NCBI RefSeq assembly: GCF_900100795.1
Contig: NZ_FNCO01000016.1
Coordinates: 103,349 to 167,348, forward strand
DNA from: Pseudomonas abietaniphila
GTDB taxonomy: Bacteria; Pseudomonadota; Gammaproteobacteria; Pseudomonadales; Pseudomonadaceae
DNA length: 64,000 nucleotides
Reading direction: 5' to 3'
Below the pieces are notes generated by a model. The model worked only from the letters and a program-made list of their open reading frames with translations, ran no database searches and had not been told where the DNA came from. Numbering within the stretch: the first letter of the stretch is position 1; the number at the start of each line of letters is the position of its first letter. Shown here one piece after another: positions 27,776 to 36,710 of the stretch. The translations under genes were made by a program, and so were the position numbers.

Positions 27776-28675
27776 ATGCCTGCTTCCCGCCGTTTTCCTT
27801 TGCTCCTCATCGGCGCCTTTTTCGCGCTTTATGTCATTTGGGGCTCCACCTATCTGGCCATCCGCATTGGTATCGAAACCTGGCCACCGCTGATGATGGC
27901 CGGTGTTCGCTTCACGATTGCCGGGTCGATCTTGTTCGCGTTCATGCGCTGGCGCGGTGCGCCGATGCCGACCTGGCAGCAATGGAAGGCGGCCGCGATG
28001 ATCGGTTTCCTGTTGTTGGCCTGCGGCAACGGCGCCGTGACCCTGGCCGAACATGCCGGTGTGGCCTCCGGTGTCGCAGCGTTGGCGGTGGCCGTGGTGC
28101 CGTTGTTCACGTTGCTGTTTGGCCTGATCTGGGGCCATCGCAATACACGGCTGGAGTGGGCGGGGATCGTGCTGGGCCTGATCGGTATCGCGCTGCTCAA
28201 CCTGGGTTCGAACCTGCAAGCCAGCCCGATGGGCGCGGCACTGGTGATTTTCGCGGCCGCCACGTGGTCCTTCGGCTCGGTGTGGAGTCGCTATCTGCCG
28301 TTGCCGGCCGGGCCCATGGCCAGCGCCTGCGAAATGTTGGTTGCCGGGGCCATGATGCTGATCGGCAGCTACGTCAGCGGTGAGCGCATGACCCAGTCGC
28401 CCGGCATGTCCGGCTGGCTGGTGATGGCGTATCTCGTGGTGTTCGGCTCCATCGTCGCGTTCAGCTCTTATATGTACTTGCTGAAGAACGTGCGGCCCGC
28501 CGCGGCCACCAGTTACGCCTACGTCAACCCGGCGGTTGCCGTTCTGTTGGGCATGCTGTTCGCCGACGAGCACATCGGCCCGGCCGAGGCGGCGGCAATG
28601 GCCGTGATCATCAGCGCCGTGGTGTTGATCGGCTTGCCACAGTGGCGCAAGCAGAACCCGGTGCAAACCGGGTAA
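27776..28675 (+). CDS. EamA-family drug/metabolite transporter
   Basis: 299 aa with about ten hydrophobic helices arranged as two EamA repeats (about 12-140 and 150-290). The start has YVIWGSTYLAIRIGIETWPP, a common motif of the YedA-like branch. The final helices end at ISAVVLIGLPQWRK. Likely exports or imports a small metabolite; the substrate is unknown. It is followed 47 bp later by rhlE on the same strand. Confidence 0.88.
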   Translation: MPASRRFPLLLIGAFFALYVIWGSTYLAIRIGIETWPPLMMAGVRFTIAGSILFAFMRWRGAPMPTWQQWKAAAMIGFLLLACGNGAVTLAEHAGVASGVAALAVAVVPLFTLLFGLIWGHRNTRLEWAGIVLGLIGIALLNLGSNLQASPMGAALVIFAAATWSFGSVWSRYLPLPAGPMASACEMLVAGAMMLIGSYVSGERMTQSPGMSGWLVMAYLVVFGSIVAFSSYMYLLKNVRPAAATSYAYVNPAVAVLLGMLFADEHIGPAEAAAMAVIISAVVLIGLPQWRKQNPVQTG

Positions 28676-28722
28676 ACTGCGCGCCATTGCGCAACGCACG
28701 ACCCTTTTCCAACGGTATACAC

Positions 28723-30060
28723 ATGACATTCGCCTCTCTTGGCCTGATCGAACCCTTGCTGCGCGCGCTTGAAGCGCTTGGCTACCAGACGCCCACCCCC
28801 GTTCAGGCCAAGGCGATCCCGCCTGTGCTGGAAGGCCGCGACCTGATGGCGGCCGCACAGACTGGCACCGGCAAGACCGCAGGCTTCGCCTTGCCGCTGC
28901 TGCAACGCCTGACCATGGAAGGCCCGAAAGTCGCTGCCAACTCCGTGCGCGCGCTGGTGCTGGTGCCGACCCGCGAGCTGGCCGAGCAGGTTCACGAGGC
29001 GATCCGCCAGTACGCCGAACACCTCCCACTGACGACCTACGCGGTCTACGGCGGCGTGAGCATCAACCCGCAAATGATGAAGCTGCGCCGTGGCGTCGAC
29101 GTCCTGGTGGCAACGCCGGGACGTCTGCTCGACCTGTATCGCCAGAACGCGGTGAAGTTCTCTCAGGTTCAAACCCTGATCCTCGACGAAGCGGACCGCA
29201 TGCTCGACCTCGGCTTCTCCGAAGAGCTGCGCGATATTTATGCCGCGCTGCCCAAGCGTCGGCAGACCCTGCTGTTCTCCGCAACCTTCTCCGACTCGAT
29301 CCGCGCGCTGGCCGGGCAGATGCTCGACAACCCGCTGAGCATCGAAGTCAGCCCGCGCAACGTCGCGGCGTCTTCGGTCAAGCAATGGGTCGTGACCGTC
29401 GACAAGAAGCGCAAAAGCGAGCTGTTCATTCACTTGCTAAAAAAACAGCGCTGGAGCCAGGTGCTGGTGTTCGCCAAGACCCGCGTCGGCGTCGATCAAC
29501 TGGTCGAACGCCTGCAAGGCCTGAGTATCAATGCCGACGGCATCCACGGCGACAAACCGCAAGCGACGCGTCAGCGGGCGCTCGATCGTTTCAAGGCCGG
29601 TGAAGTGCAGATCCTCGTCGCCACCGACGTGGCCGCGCGCGGTCTGGACATCGACGACCTGCCGACCGTGGTCAACCTCGACCTGCCGATCGTCGCCGAA
29701 GACTACATCCACCGCATTGGCCGCACCGGTCGTGCGGGCCAGACCGGCGAAGCCATTTCGCTGGTGTGCGCTGACGAAGTCGAACTGCTCAGCGCCATCG
29801 AAGTGCTCACCCGTCAGACCCTCCAACGCCGTGAAGAACCCGACTTCATCCCCGAACACCGCGTCCCGGCGACCGACGCAACCGGCCAGATCCTCAAAAA
29901 GCCGAAAAAACCAAAGAAACCGAAAGTCAGCGGCGGTGGCGGTAAACGCAACCTGGGCAAATGGGTCGACAGCGGCGAAACCGTGGCTGAAGCGCCAGCT
30001 GCGAAGCCTGTGAGGAAAGTGCCGGCTTTCAATACGGGGCCGAGGAAGCGTAAGCCTTAA
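28723..30060 (+). CDS. rhlE: ATP-dependent RNA helicase RhlE
   Basis: 445 aa DEAD-box helicase. Q motif (FASLGL...GYQTPTPVQAKAIP), Walker A AQTGTGKT, PTRELAEQ, DEAD in LILDEADRMLDLGF, SAT in LLFSATFS, VATDVAARGLDIDDLP and HRIGRTGRAGQTG are all present. The C-terminal tail is basic (KKPKKPKKPKV, GPRKRKP), as in RhlE proteins, and probably binds RNA. I chose ATG 28723 (MTFASLGLIEPLL), the canonical start; an upstream in-frame codon lies within the EamA gene. It takes part in RNA decay or ribosome assembly. Confidence 0.93.
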   Translation: MTFASLGLIEPLLRALEALGYQTPTPVQAKAIPPVLEGRDLMAAAQTGTGKTAGFALPLLQRLTMEGPKVAANSVRALVLVPTRELAEQVHEAIRQYAEHLPLTTYAVYGGVSINPQMMKLRRGVDVLVATPGRLLDLYRQNAVKFSQVQTLILDEADRMLDLGFSEELRDIYAALPKRRQTLLFSATFSDSIRALAGQMLDNPLSIEVSPRNVAASSVKQWVVTVDKKRKSELFIHLLKKQRWSQVLVFAKTRVGVDQLVERLQGLSINADGIHGDKPQATRQRALDRFKAGEVQILVATDVAARGLDIDDLPTVVNLDLPIVAEDYIHRIGRTGRAGQTGEAISLVCADEVELLSAIEVLTRQTLQRREEPDFIPEHRVPATDATGQILKKPKKPKKPKVSGGGGKRNLGKWVDSGETVAEAPAAKPVRKVPAFNTGPRKRKP

Positions 30061-30250
30061 ATAAGCTTTTTGGACTAACGGGTTAGCAAGAACAGAACTT
30101 GCCGCTAAAATGCCGCTCTGTTCTTCCCCGTCGCGTGGGTGCGCTGTAGACGTACTCGGCAAACCATTGCTTCAAGATTAACTACATTCAACCCAGCCTT
30201 TCATGGACAGGTAGCTCTACAGTTGCCTACTACTCAGGATATGAATTCGC

Positions 30251-31327
30251 GTGAAGATCTTAGTTACTGGCGGCGCAGGCTTCATCGGTTCAGCGGTCGT
30301 TCGGCACATCATTTCCAATACCCGTGATTCGGTGATCAACGTCGACAAGCTCACGTACGCCGGCAATCTGGAGTCGCTGCAGTCAGTCGACCAGAGCGAG
30401 CGGTACGCGTTTGAGCATGTTGATATCTGCAACCGCGACGCGCTTGATCGTGTTTTCCGTGAGCATCAGCCTGACGCCGTGATGCACCTGGCCGCGGAGT
30501 CTCACGTCGACCGCTCCATCACCGGGCCGTCCGAATTCATTCAGACCAACATCATCGGCACCTACGTGTTGCTTGAAGCCGCCCGTGGCTACTGGACGAC
30601 CCTCGACGAAGCGCGCAAATCCGCGTTTCGCTTTCATCACATTTCCACTGACGAAGTGTATGGCGATCTGGAAGGGCCGGAAGACCTCTTCACCGAAACC
30701 ACGCCTTACCAGCCAAGCTCCCCTTATTCCGCGAGCAAGGCCAGTTCCGATCACCTTGTTCGCGCTTGGGCCCGTACCTACGGCCTGCCGACACTCGTCA
30801 CCAACTGCTCGAATAACTATGGCCCGTTTCACTTCCCCGAGAAGCTGATCCCTCTGGTGATTCTCAACGCGCTGGAAGGTAAACCGCTGCCCATCTACGG
30901 CAAGGGCGACCAGATTCGCGACTGGCTGTTCGTCGAAGATCATGCGCGCGCGCTCTACAAGGTCGTGACTGAAGGTGAAGTGGGCGAGACCTACAACATC
31001 GGCGGGCATAACGAGAAGCAGAACATCGAAGTCGTGCGCACCGTGTGTGAGTTGCTCGATGAACTGCGCCCGGATTCGGCGTTCCGTCCGCATGTTGATT
31101 TGCTCACCTATGTCACTGACCGTCCCGGCCATGATCAGCGCTACGCTATCGACGCCAGCAAGATTCAGCGTGAGCTGGGCTGGGTGCCAGAAGAAACCTT
31201 CGAATCAGGCATCCGCAAGACCGTCCTGTGGTATTTGGAAAACCCGGAGTGGGTCACCCACGTGAAGAGCGGGAGCTACCAGCAATGGATCGACAAGAAC
31301 TACGCAACGCGTGCGGACACCGTATGA
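30251..31327 (+). CDS. rfbB: dTDP-glucose 4,6-dehydratase
   Basis: 358 aa SDR enzyme, second step of dTDP-L-rhamnose synthesis. NAD-binding GGAGFIGSAVVRHI at the N-terminus, HLAAESHVDRSI, the ISTDEVYGDLE catalytic Asp-Glu motif and YSASKASSDHLVRAW (Tyr-X3-Lys), then the substrate motif NNYGPFHFPEKLIPL. Start GTG 30251 preceded by an AGGA ribosome site. It overlaps rfbD by 4 bp (ATGA), so the two are translationally coupled. Confidence 0.95.
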   Translation: MKILVTGGAGFIGSAVVRHIISNTRDSVINVDKLTYAGNLESLQSVDQSERYAFEHVDICNRDALDRVFREHQPDAVMHLAAESHVDRSITGPSEFIQTNIIGTYVLLEAARGYWTTLDEARKSAFRFHHISTDEVYGDLEGPEDLFTETTPYQPSSPYSASKASSDHLVRAWARTYGLPTLVTNCSNNYGPFHFPEKLIPLVILNALEGKPLPIYGKGDQIRDWLFVEDHARALYKVVTEGEVGETYNIGGHNEKQNIEVVRTVCELLDELRPDSAFRPHVDLLTYVTDRPGHDQRYAIDASKIQRELGWVPEETFESGIRKTVLWYLENPEWVTHVKSGSYQQWIDKNYATRADTV

Positions 31328-32229
31328 AAATCCTCTTGCTGGGCAAAAACGGTCAGGTGGGCTGGGAGCTGCAACGCGCGCTGAATGTGCTCGGTGAAGT
31401 GGTCGCCCTGGATCGTCACGTTGCGCCGACGGCTTATGGCCCGTTTGCTGGCGATCTGTCGGACCTGGCAGCACTGCGTGAAAGCATCCGCCGCATTGCG
31501 CCGAACGTCATCGTCAATGCCGCGGCTTACACCGCCGTCGACAAGGCCGAGACGGAGCGGGAGCTGGCGCATACGGTGAATGCGCTGGCGAGTTATGTGA
31601 TGGCTGAAGAAGCCAAGCGCCTTGACGCTCTGCTCGTGCATTACTCAACCGACTACGTGTTCGACGGCACAGGCACCGAGCCCTGGAAAGAAACCGACGC
31701 CGTTGCCCCGGTGAATTACTACGGCGCAACCAAGCTGGAAGGCGAACAACTGATCGTTGCGTCCGGATGCAAGCACTTGATCTTCCGTACCAGCTGGGTC
31801 TATGCGGCACGCGGAAATAATTTCGCCAAGACCATGCTCCGGCTGGCAAAGGACCGCGAGACGCTGAATGTCATTGCCGATCAGATCGGGGTGCCCACAG
31901 GTGCCGATCTGTTGGCCGATATCGCTGTCGCTGCTCTGCAGAAGACGTTGGTCAACCCTGAACTGTGCGGGATTTACCACCTTGTGCCCGCAGGCGAAAC
32001 CTCTTGGCATGCCTATGCGACGTTTGTGATTGAGTTCGCACGCGCCAACGGTGAACGGCTGGCGGTGAACGCGATCAACCCTATTGCGACGACGGCATAC
32101 CCGACGCCTGCCAGCAGGCCGTTGAATTCGCGTCTTGCTACGGAAAAGCTCCGCGATTCTTTCTCTTTACACTTGCCGGACTGGCAAAGTGGTGTGACCC
32201 GAATGCTTATGGAAGCTCTGAACAAATGA
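31324..32229 (+). CDS. rfbD: dTDP-4-dehydrorhamnose reductase
   Basis: 301 aa SDR enzyme, last step of dTDP-L-rhamnose synthesis. GKNGQVGWELQRAL cofactor loop, NAAAYTAVDKAETE, VHYSTDYVFDGTG and YYGATKLEGEQL (Tyr-X3-Lys). ATG 31324 overlaps the rfbB stop in ATGA. Its own stop overlaps an ATG that begins a recognisable but broken rfbA, showing that the operon once continued. Confidence 0.95.
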   Translation: MKILLLGKNGQVGWELQRALNVLGEVVALDRHVAPTAYGPFAGDLSDLAALRESIRRIAPNVIVNAAAYTAVDKAETERELAHTVNALASYVMAEEAKRLDALLVHYSTDYVFDGTGTEPWKETDAVAPVNYYGATKLEGEQLIVASGCKHLIFRTSWVYAARGNNFAKTMLRLAKDRETLNVIADQIGVPTGADLLADIAVAALQKTLVNPELCGIYHLVPAGETSWHAYATFVIEFARANGERLAVNAINPIATTAYPTPASRPLNSRLATEKLRDSFSLHLPDWQSGVTRMLMEALNK

Positions 32230-32560
32230 ACACGGCCAATCGCAAGGGCATCGTTCTGGCCCGCGTTTGCGCTTGGCGTCTCCAAGCAAATGCTGCCAAT
32301 TTACATAAACCGATGATCTTATTTGCTCTCGGTGCTGGTGCTGACGGGGGTGCGTGAGATCCTGATGATCTCCACGCCGGAAGTTTTGCCTTGTTTTCGC
32401 AAGCTGCGAGGGGAGGTTAGCCACCACGTCAGCTGACTCATGCCGATCGGAAGGGCCCGGACGGCTTCGCGCAAGTATTCATCATCCGTGAAACGTTCAT
32501 CCGCAAAGATCCGAGCTGGCTGATTGTGGGTGACGACATTTGCTACGGCCAGCCCTTCCA
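32226..32560 (+). pseudogene. rfbA: rfbA remnant (glucose-1-phosphate thymidylyltransferase)
   Basis: ATG 32226 overlaps the rfbD stop in ATGA and reads MNTANRKGIVLA, the usual RfbA start. Homology then continues in pieces in different frames: GVSKQMLPIY (about 32275-32305), KPMI, LSVLVLTGVREILMIST (about 32325-32375), PCFRKL, PDGFAQVFII (about 32457-32487) and GDDICYGQ (about 32529-32552). At least three frame changes, a deletion around the nucleotide-binding GGSGTRLHP loop and stops make it nonfunctional. About 110 of the normal ~290 codons leave a trace; nothing of the C-terminal half or of rfbC is seen before lapG. Confidence 0.85.
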
Positions 32561-32831
32561 GCTGAGGTCTGCGCCGTCACCTCGGTCCTTTTCCGTAAGC
32601 TGGGTTTTCAAGAGAATCTTCGCTGGTAAAAACGCGACATTTTAACTTCCGGACTACCTTGCGTCAGCCTTCAGTTTGTTACTCGCGGAGTTGATAAAAA
32701 TTAACGGCTGGCATTTTGACTACATGGTCATTAAACGCAAGCCCGTTTAGCGGGTAATAAGCGCTCAGTGATCTCGTCACGCCATTGTCTTTCCCCTTCC
32801 AACCCGTCACCATCGCTTTCCGGTTATCCGT
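32561..32831. other. Intergenic region upstream of lapG
   Basis: 271 bp of lower GC content than its neighbours, between the rfbA relic and lapG. It must hold the lapG promoter. TTGATA (32691-32696) is a possible -35, without a convincing -10 partner. Confidence 0.4.
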
Positions 32832-33548
32832 TTGCCTGATGGACTAGACGAATTGGCAGTACGTTCAGCTCACAAGCGCCCTGGTTTTTGGTTGCTTCTG
32901 GCGCTTGCACTGACGTGCACGGCGTGTGCGAGCTATCTGAATGCCGATTGGGACTTTTCCCTGATCAGTCGTCGGGCCGAGGCGTTGTATGGGCCGTTGG
33001 GGGCGGGGAAGCAGCGCATTGATGCGTGGCAGAATCTGCTTTCGACCGAGAAGCAGATCAGCGAGCTGGACAAGCTGACGGTGGTGAACCAGTTCTTCAA
33101 CAAGCAGATGCGCTATGAGGAAGACATCGACCTGTGGCACGAGGTCGATTATTGGGCGACGCCGATCGAATCGCTGATCAAGGGCGCAGGCGATTGTGAA
33201 GACTACGCCATCGCCAAGTATTTCAGCCTGCGCCGTCTGGGCGTTCCCAGTGAGAAGCTGCTGATCACGTACGTCAAGGCACTGCGCCTGAACCGGGCGC
33301 ACATGGTGCTGACCTATTATTCGAGCCCGAACGCGATGCCGTTGGTCCTCGACAGCCTTATCAATGAAATCAAACCCGCCAGCGAGCGACAGGATCTGTT
33401 GCCGGTGTATGCCTTCAACGCTGAAGGCCTGTGGCTGCCGGGTGCGCAAGGCAATAAAAAAGTGGGCGATACCAAGCGTCTGTCCCGGTGGCTGGACGTG
33501 CTGAAGAAAATGAACGCCGAAGGCTTCCCGGCCGAGCCTGCGAATTAG
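32832..33548 (+). CDS. lapG: LapG periplasmic cysteine protease (adhesin release)
   Basis: 238 aa, DUF920/transglutaminase-like cysteine protease. Catalytic triad Cys122 in GAGDCEDYAIAKYFSLRRLG, His157 in NRAHMVLTYY and Asp174 in LVLDSLI. A hydrophobic N-terminal segment (WLLLALALTCTACAS) serves as signal sequence. In P. fluorescens LapG cuts the LapA N-terminus at TAAG when c-di-GMP is low; the adhesin here has TAAG at residues 107-110. The TTG start at 32832 is uncertain; TTG 32853 would fit the RSAHKRPGFW start equally well and neither has a strong ribosome site. Eight bases separate it from lapD. Confidence 0.9.
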   Translation: MPDGLDELAVRSAHKRPGFWLLLALALTCTACASYLNADWDFSLISRRAEALYGPLGAGKQRIDAWQNLLSTEKQISELDKLTVVNQFFNKQMRYEEDIDLWHEVDYWATPIESLIKGAGDCEDYAIAKYFSLRRLGVPSEKLLITYVKALRLNRAHMVLTYYSSPNAMPLVLDSLINEIKPASERQDLLPVYAFNAEGLWLPGAQGNKKVGDTKRLSRWLDVLKKMNAEGFPAEPAN

Positions 33549-33556
33549 GAGTACTG

Positions 33557-35518
33557 ATGTCTCTGTTCAAACAGCTGTTGATCGCTATCTGTCTGTTTCT
33601 GGTGGTCGCGTTTGCGGGCAGCTTCGTTGTCAGCCTGGAGAGTTCGCGTGCGCAGTACGTGAACCAGTTGCGCTCCCATGCCCAGGATGCCGCGACGTCG
33701 CTGGCGTTGTCGCTGACCGCCAACATCGACGACCCGGCGATGGTCGAGCTGATGGTGACGTCGATCTTCGACAGCGGTTACTACGCCAGCATCCGCGTGG
33801 TGGATCTGGCTTCCGATGCGGTGATCGTGGAGCGCAGTGCGACGCCGGACAATCAGGGCGTGCCGCAGTGGTTCATCAACGCGATCGGCTTGGAGCCGGC
33901 AGGCGGCGAGGCGATTGTGAGCAAGGGCTGGCAGCAGACCGCGCGGGTCGAGGTGGTGAGCCATCCGATGTTCGCGCTGGCGAAGTTGTGGCAGAGCGCG
34001 CTGGGCAGTCTTGGCTGGTTGCTGGCGTGTGGCGTGGTGAGTGCGGTCCTGGGCGCCTTGCTGCTCAAGCGTCGGTTGCAGCCGCTCGATGACATGGTGG
34101 CGCAGTCTCATGCCATCGGTCGCCGGGAGTTCACCACCATCACCGAACTGCCACGCACGCCGGAGCTGCGTCGGGTCGTTCAGGCGATGAACCAGATGGT
34201 CGAGAAGCTCAAGGCGTTGTTTCAGGAAAGCACCGAGCGCAGCGAAAAGTTGCGTCGTGATTCGTACCACGACAGCCTGACCGGGTTGTCCAACCGCCGT
34301 TATTTCGACATGCAGCTTAAGGCGCATGTGAGTCATCAGGAAGAGGAGCGATCCGGTTACCTGTTGCTGTTGCGTGTGCAGGACCTGGCGGGGTTGAACC
34401 TGCGTCTGGGCGGCAAGCGTACCGATGCGTTGTTGATCGCTGTTGCGCAACTGCTGCTCAAGCATTGCGATAAATACCCTGAAACCCGCAACCTCATCAG
34501 TCGCTCAAGGGGCGGCGAGTTCGCGGTGCTGGCGCCGGGAATGGATCGTGATGAAGCGCTCGAGCTGGCGCGCGACCTCGAACAGGCGCTGCGCGCATTG
34601 GGCGAAACGGGCGCTTGCGATGTGTCACCTGTCGCTCACATGGGCCTGGCGCCTTACGCCCCAGGCGACGCCCCGCTGAGCTTGCTGGGCCTCGCGGATC
34701 AGGCGCTTTCCCTGGCCGAAACCCAAGGCGAACAGACCTGGAGTTGCGTGGAGGATGGCGCGGTCAAGAGCACCGGTGACGATGAGCACACCTGGCGTCG
34801 GGTGCTGGATCATGCGTTGACCACCGGCGGCTTCGAGCTGTTCTTCCAGCCGGTGGTCGAAACTGGCAATACCGGACGGGTGCTGCATTACAAGGTGCTG
34901 TCGCGACTGGTCAATGAGCAGGGCGAGGCCATTGCGGCGGGGCGCTTTCTGCGCTGGATCGAGCGCTTTGGCTGGTCGAGCCGGCTGGATTTGCTGATGC
35001 TCAAACAGGTATTGGCGCACCTGCAGACCCATGACCAATCGCTGGCCTTCAACCTTTCCGCAGCGACGCTGAACGATGCAACCGCGTTGAATCAGGTGTT
35101 CGACGCCCTGCGTCAGCATCCGAAGCTGGCGGGTCGTTTGACCTTCGAAATCGGAGAGGAACAGTTGCCTGAGCAGGCGGTGCTGGAAAAGTTGACCCGT
35201 CGTTTGCAAGAAGCCGGCTTTACGCTGGCGCTGCAACGGTTCGGCGGGCGTTTCAGCATGATCGGCAACCTGGCGCATCTGGGCCTGGCCTACCTGAAGA
35301 TCGACGGCAGCTATATCCGGGCCATCGACGAAGAAAGCCACAAACGCCTGTTCATCGAAGCGGTGCAGCGTGCGGCGCACAGTATCGACCTGCCACTGAT
35401 CGCCGAACGTGTGGAAACCGAGGGCGAACGTCAGGTGATTGCCGAGATGGGCATTGAAGGGGTGCAGGGGCAGTTGATCGGCGAGCCGGCGCCGTGGAAG
35501 TCATCAGCAGTTCGCTAA
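33557..35518 (+). CDS. lapD: LapD c-di-GMP receptor controlling LapG
   Basis: 653 aa. TM1 (about 5-26), periplasmic domain (27-145) with Trp125 in VSKGWQQT at the position of the LapG-binding Trp of P. fluorescens LapD, TM2 (about 150-171), HAMP and S-helix. The GGDEF domain is degenerate (RGGEF, 318-322) and so is the EAL domain (KVL at 446-448), so it should bind c-di-GMP without making or breaking it. In the known system, c-di-GMP-bound LapD sequesters LapG and protects the surface adhesin. ATG 33557 follows AGGAG. It is cotranscribed with lapG. Confidence 0.93.
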   Translation: MSLFKQLLIAICLFLVVAFAGSFVVSLESSRAQYVNQLRSHAQDAATSLALSLTANIDDPAMVELMVTSIFDSGYYASIRVVDLASDAVIVERSATPDNQGVPQWFINAIGLEPAGGEAIVSKGWQQTARVEVVSHPMFALAKLWQSALGSLGWLLACGVVSAVLGALLLKRRLQPLDDMVAQSHAIGRREFTTITELPRTPELRRVVQAMNQMVEKLKALFQESTERSEKLRRDSYHDSLTGLSNRRYFDMQLKAHVSHQEEERSGYLLLLRVQDLAGLNLRLGGKRTDALLIAVAQLLLKHCDKYPETRNLISRSRGGEFAVLAPGMDRDEALELARDLEQALRALGETGACDVSPVAHMGLAPYAPGDAPLSLLGLADQALSLAETQGEQTWSCVEDGAVKSTGDDEHTWRRVLDHALTTGGFELFFQPVVETGNTGRVLHYKVLSRLVNEQGEAIAAGRFLRWIERFGWSSRLDLLMLKQVLAHLQTHDQSLAFNLSAATLNDATALNQVFDALRQHPKLAGRLTFEIGEEQLPEQAVLEKLTRRLQEAGFTLALQRFGGRFSMIGNLAHLGLAYLKIDGSYIRAIDEESHKRLFIEAVQRAAHSIDLPLIAERVETEGERQVIAEMGIEGVQGQLIGEPAPWKSSAVR

Positions 35519-35521
35519 AGC

Positions 35522-35657
35522 TGTAGGAGCGTGGCTCGTCCCGCGATCTGACGCGAAGCGGCAGTAAATCTGGTGAGTGCGGTTCACCTGACACTGCCAA
35601 GGCGCATGGTTTTACTGCTGCTGCGCAGCAGATCGCGGGACGAGCCACGCTCCTACA
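35522..35657. repeat. REP-like inverted repeat after lapD
   Basis: Arms 35522-35550 (TGTAGGAGCGTGGCTCGTCC then CGCGATCTG) and 35629-35657 are perfect reverse complements. It starts 4 bases after the lapD stop and probably ends or stabilises the lapGD message. Confidence 0.9.
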
Positions 35658-35671
35658 GGGTGACGTGTCTT

Positions 35672-35775
35672 GATCGTTCCCGCGCTTCGCGTGGTGACGC
35701 AGGGATTGACGCTCCGCGTCACTGTGGACGCAGGGCGTCCTGCCAGGCATTCCTACGCGGAGCGTTGGAGCGATC
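35672..35775. repeat. 104-bp palindromic element, copy 1
   Basis: GATCGTTCCCGCGCTTCGCG at one end and AGCGTTGGAGCGATC at the other form inverted termini; the interior has GGGATTGACGCTCCGCGTCA. A second copy, also 104 bp, is at 36153-36256. The stretch between the copies has no gene. Confidence 0.88.
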
Positions 35776-36015
35776 AAAGTCCAGACGCCGCGTTACATCA
35801 GGTAAACCGCATTCTCTGGGTTTGCTGCCGGTTCCCGGCAGATCGCGGGCAAGCGCGCTCCTACACCTTGCGGGTAAACGCCGCCGAGGGGCGCGCAGGT
35901 GGCGCAATGAATACAGTTGCTGCCCTGCGGGCAGAAGCCGGATTGCGGCCCGCCCCACGGCCTGCGGCAGAAGCAGAACAGTGACATGCCGAGGGGCTTT
36001 TGATTCTGCCGAAGG

Positions 36016-36145
36016 CGTAGGAGCGCGCTTGCCCGCGATCTGGCGCGCAGCGGCAGCAAATCCAGACGCCGCGTTGTATCAGGCATACCGCGTTCGCTGG
36101 TTTTGCTGCCGGTTCCCGGCAGATCGCGGGCAAGCGCGCTCCTAC
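36016..36145. repeat. REP-like inverted repeat (GCGCGCTTGCCCGCGATCTG class)
   Basis: Arms 36016-36041 and 36120-36145 are perfect 26-base reverse complements. An isolated right arm of the same class is at 35839-35864. Confidence 0.88.
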
Positions 36146-36152
36146 ATCTGTA

Positions 36153-36256
36153 GATCGTTCCCGCGCTTCGCGTGGTGACGCAGGGATTGACGCTCCGCGT
36201 CACTGTGGACGCAGAGCGTCTTGCCAGGCATTCCCACGCGGAGCGTTGGAACGATC
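36153..36256. repeat. 104-bp palindromic element, copy 2
   Basis: Matches 35672-35775 over its full 104 bp with a handful of substitutions (for example GCAGAGCGTCTTGCC versus GCAGGGCGTCCTGCC, and TTGGAACGATC versus TTGGAGCGATC). Confidence 0.88.
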
Positions 36257-36288
36257 AAGGAAACCAAGGGTTAAGGGTCTAGCCAGGG

Positions 36289-36627
36289 TTAAATCAGCCG
36301 CGTTTCATCGTCGTTGATCAGGTCGCTCAGGCCGCCCAGTGTTTCACGGGCCTGATTACGGTCCATCAACTTTGCCTGCGCGGCGGCAGGCAGATCGGTG
36401 ACGTTTAGGATGCCTTTGCTGGTCAGCACCTGAATCAAGTCGTCGAGTACACGGATCATCTCCATGTCGCTCAACTTCAGTTGATTCAGACTCTTTTCCA
36501 CCACTTCGTTGGCAAACCAGGCCTGGATTTCATGATCGTCGGCGGGTAGTTGCCCGGTCGCTTCGGCAAACGACGTCGCCTCTACCCGAACAAGCACTCC
36601 ACCTGGATCGCGCTGAACGTAAAACAT
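36289..36627 (-). CDS. Conserved hypothetical protein next to the adhesin
   Basis: 112 aa, soluble, starting MFYVQRDPGGVLVRVEATSF. A Trp-containing helical middle (HEIQAWFANEVVEKSLNQLK) and KLMDRNQARETLGGLSDLI at the end are shared by a small Pseudomonas family often misnamed as tryptophan-synthase-beta-like; I see no such domain. No signal peptide or membrane helix. It lies just downstream of the adhesin gene, same strand, 83 bp away, and may share its transcript or the Lap context, but no function is established. Confidence 0.75.
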   Translation of the reverse strand: MFYVQRDPGGVLVRVEATSFAEATGQLPADDHEIQAWFANEVVEKSLNQLKLSDMEMIRVLDDLIQVLTSKGILNVTDLPAAAQAKLMDRNQARETLGGLSDLINDDETRLI

Positions 36628-36710
36628 GGCTCATTCCTCAATGAATGCAAAGGCTGGCAGCCATCGGTGACGGCTGCCAGCACAGTACATCAGCTCTCGC
36701 GACTCAGCTA

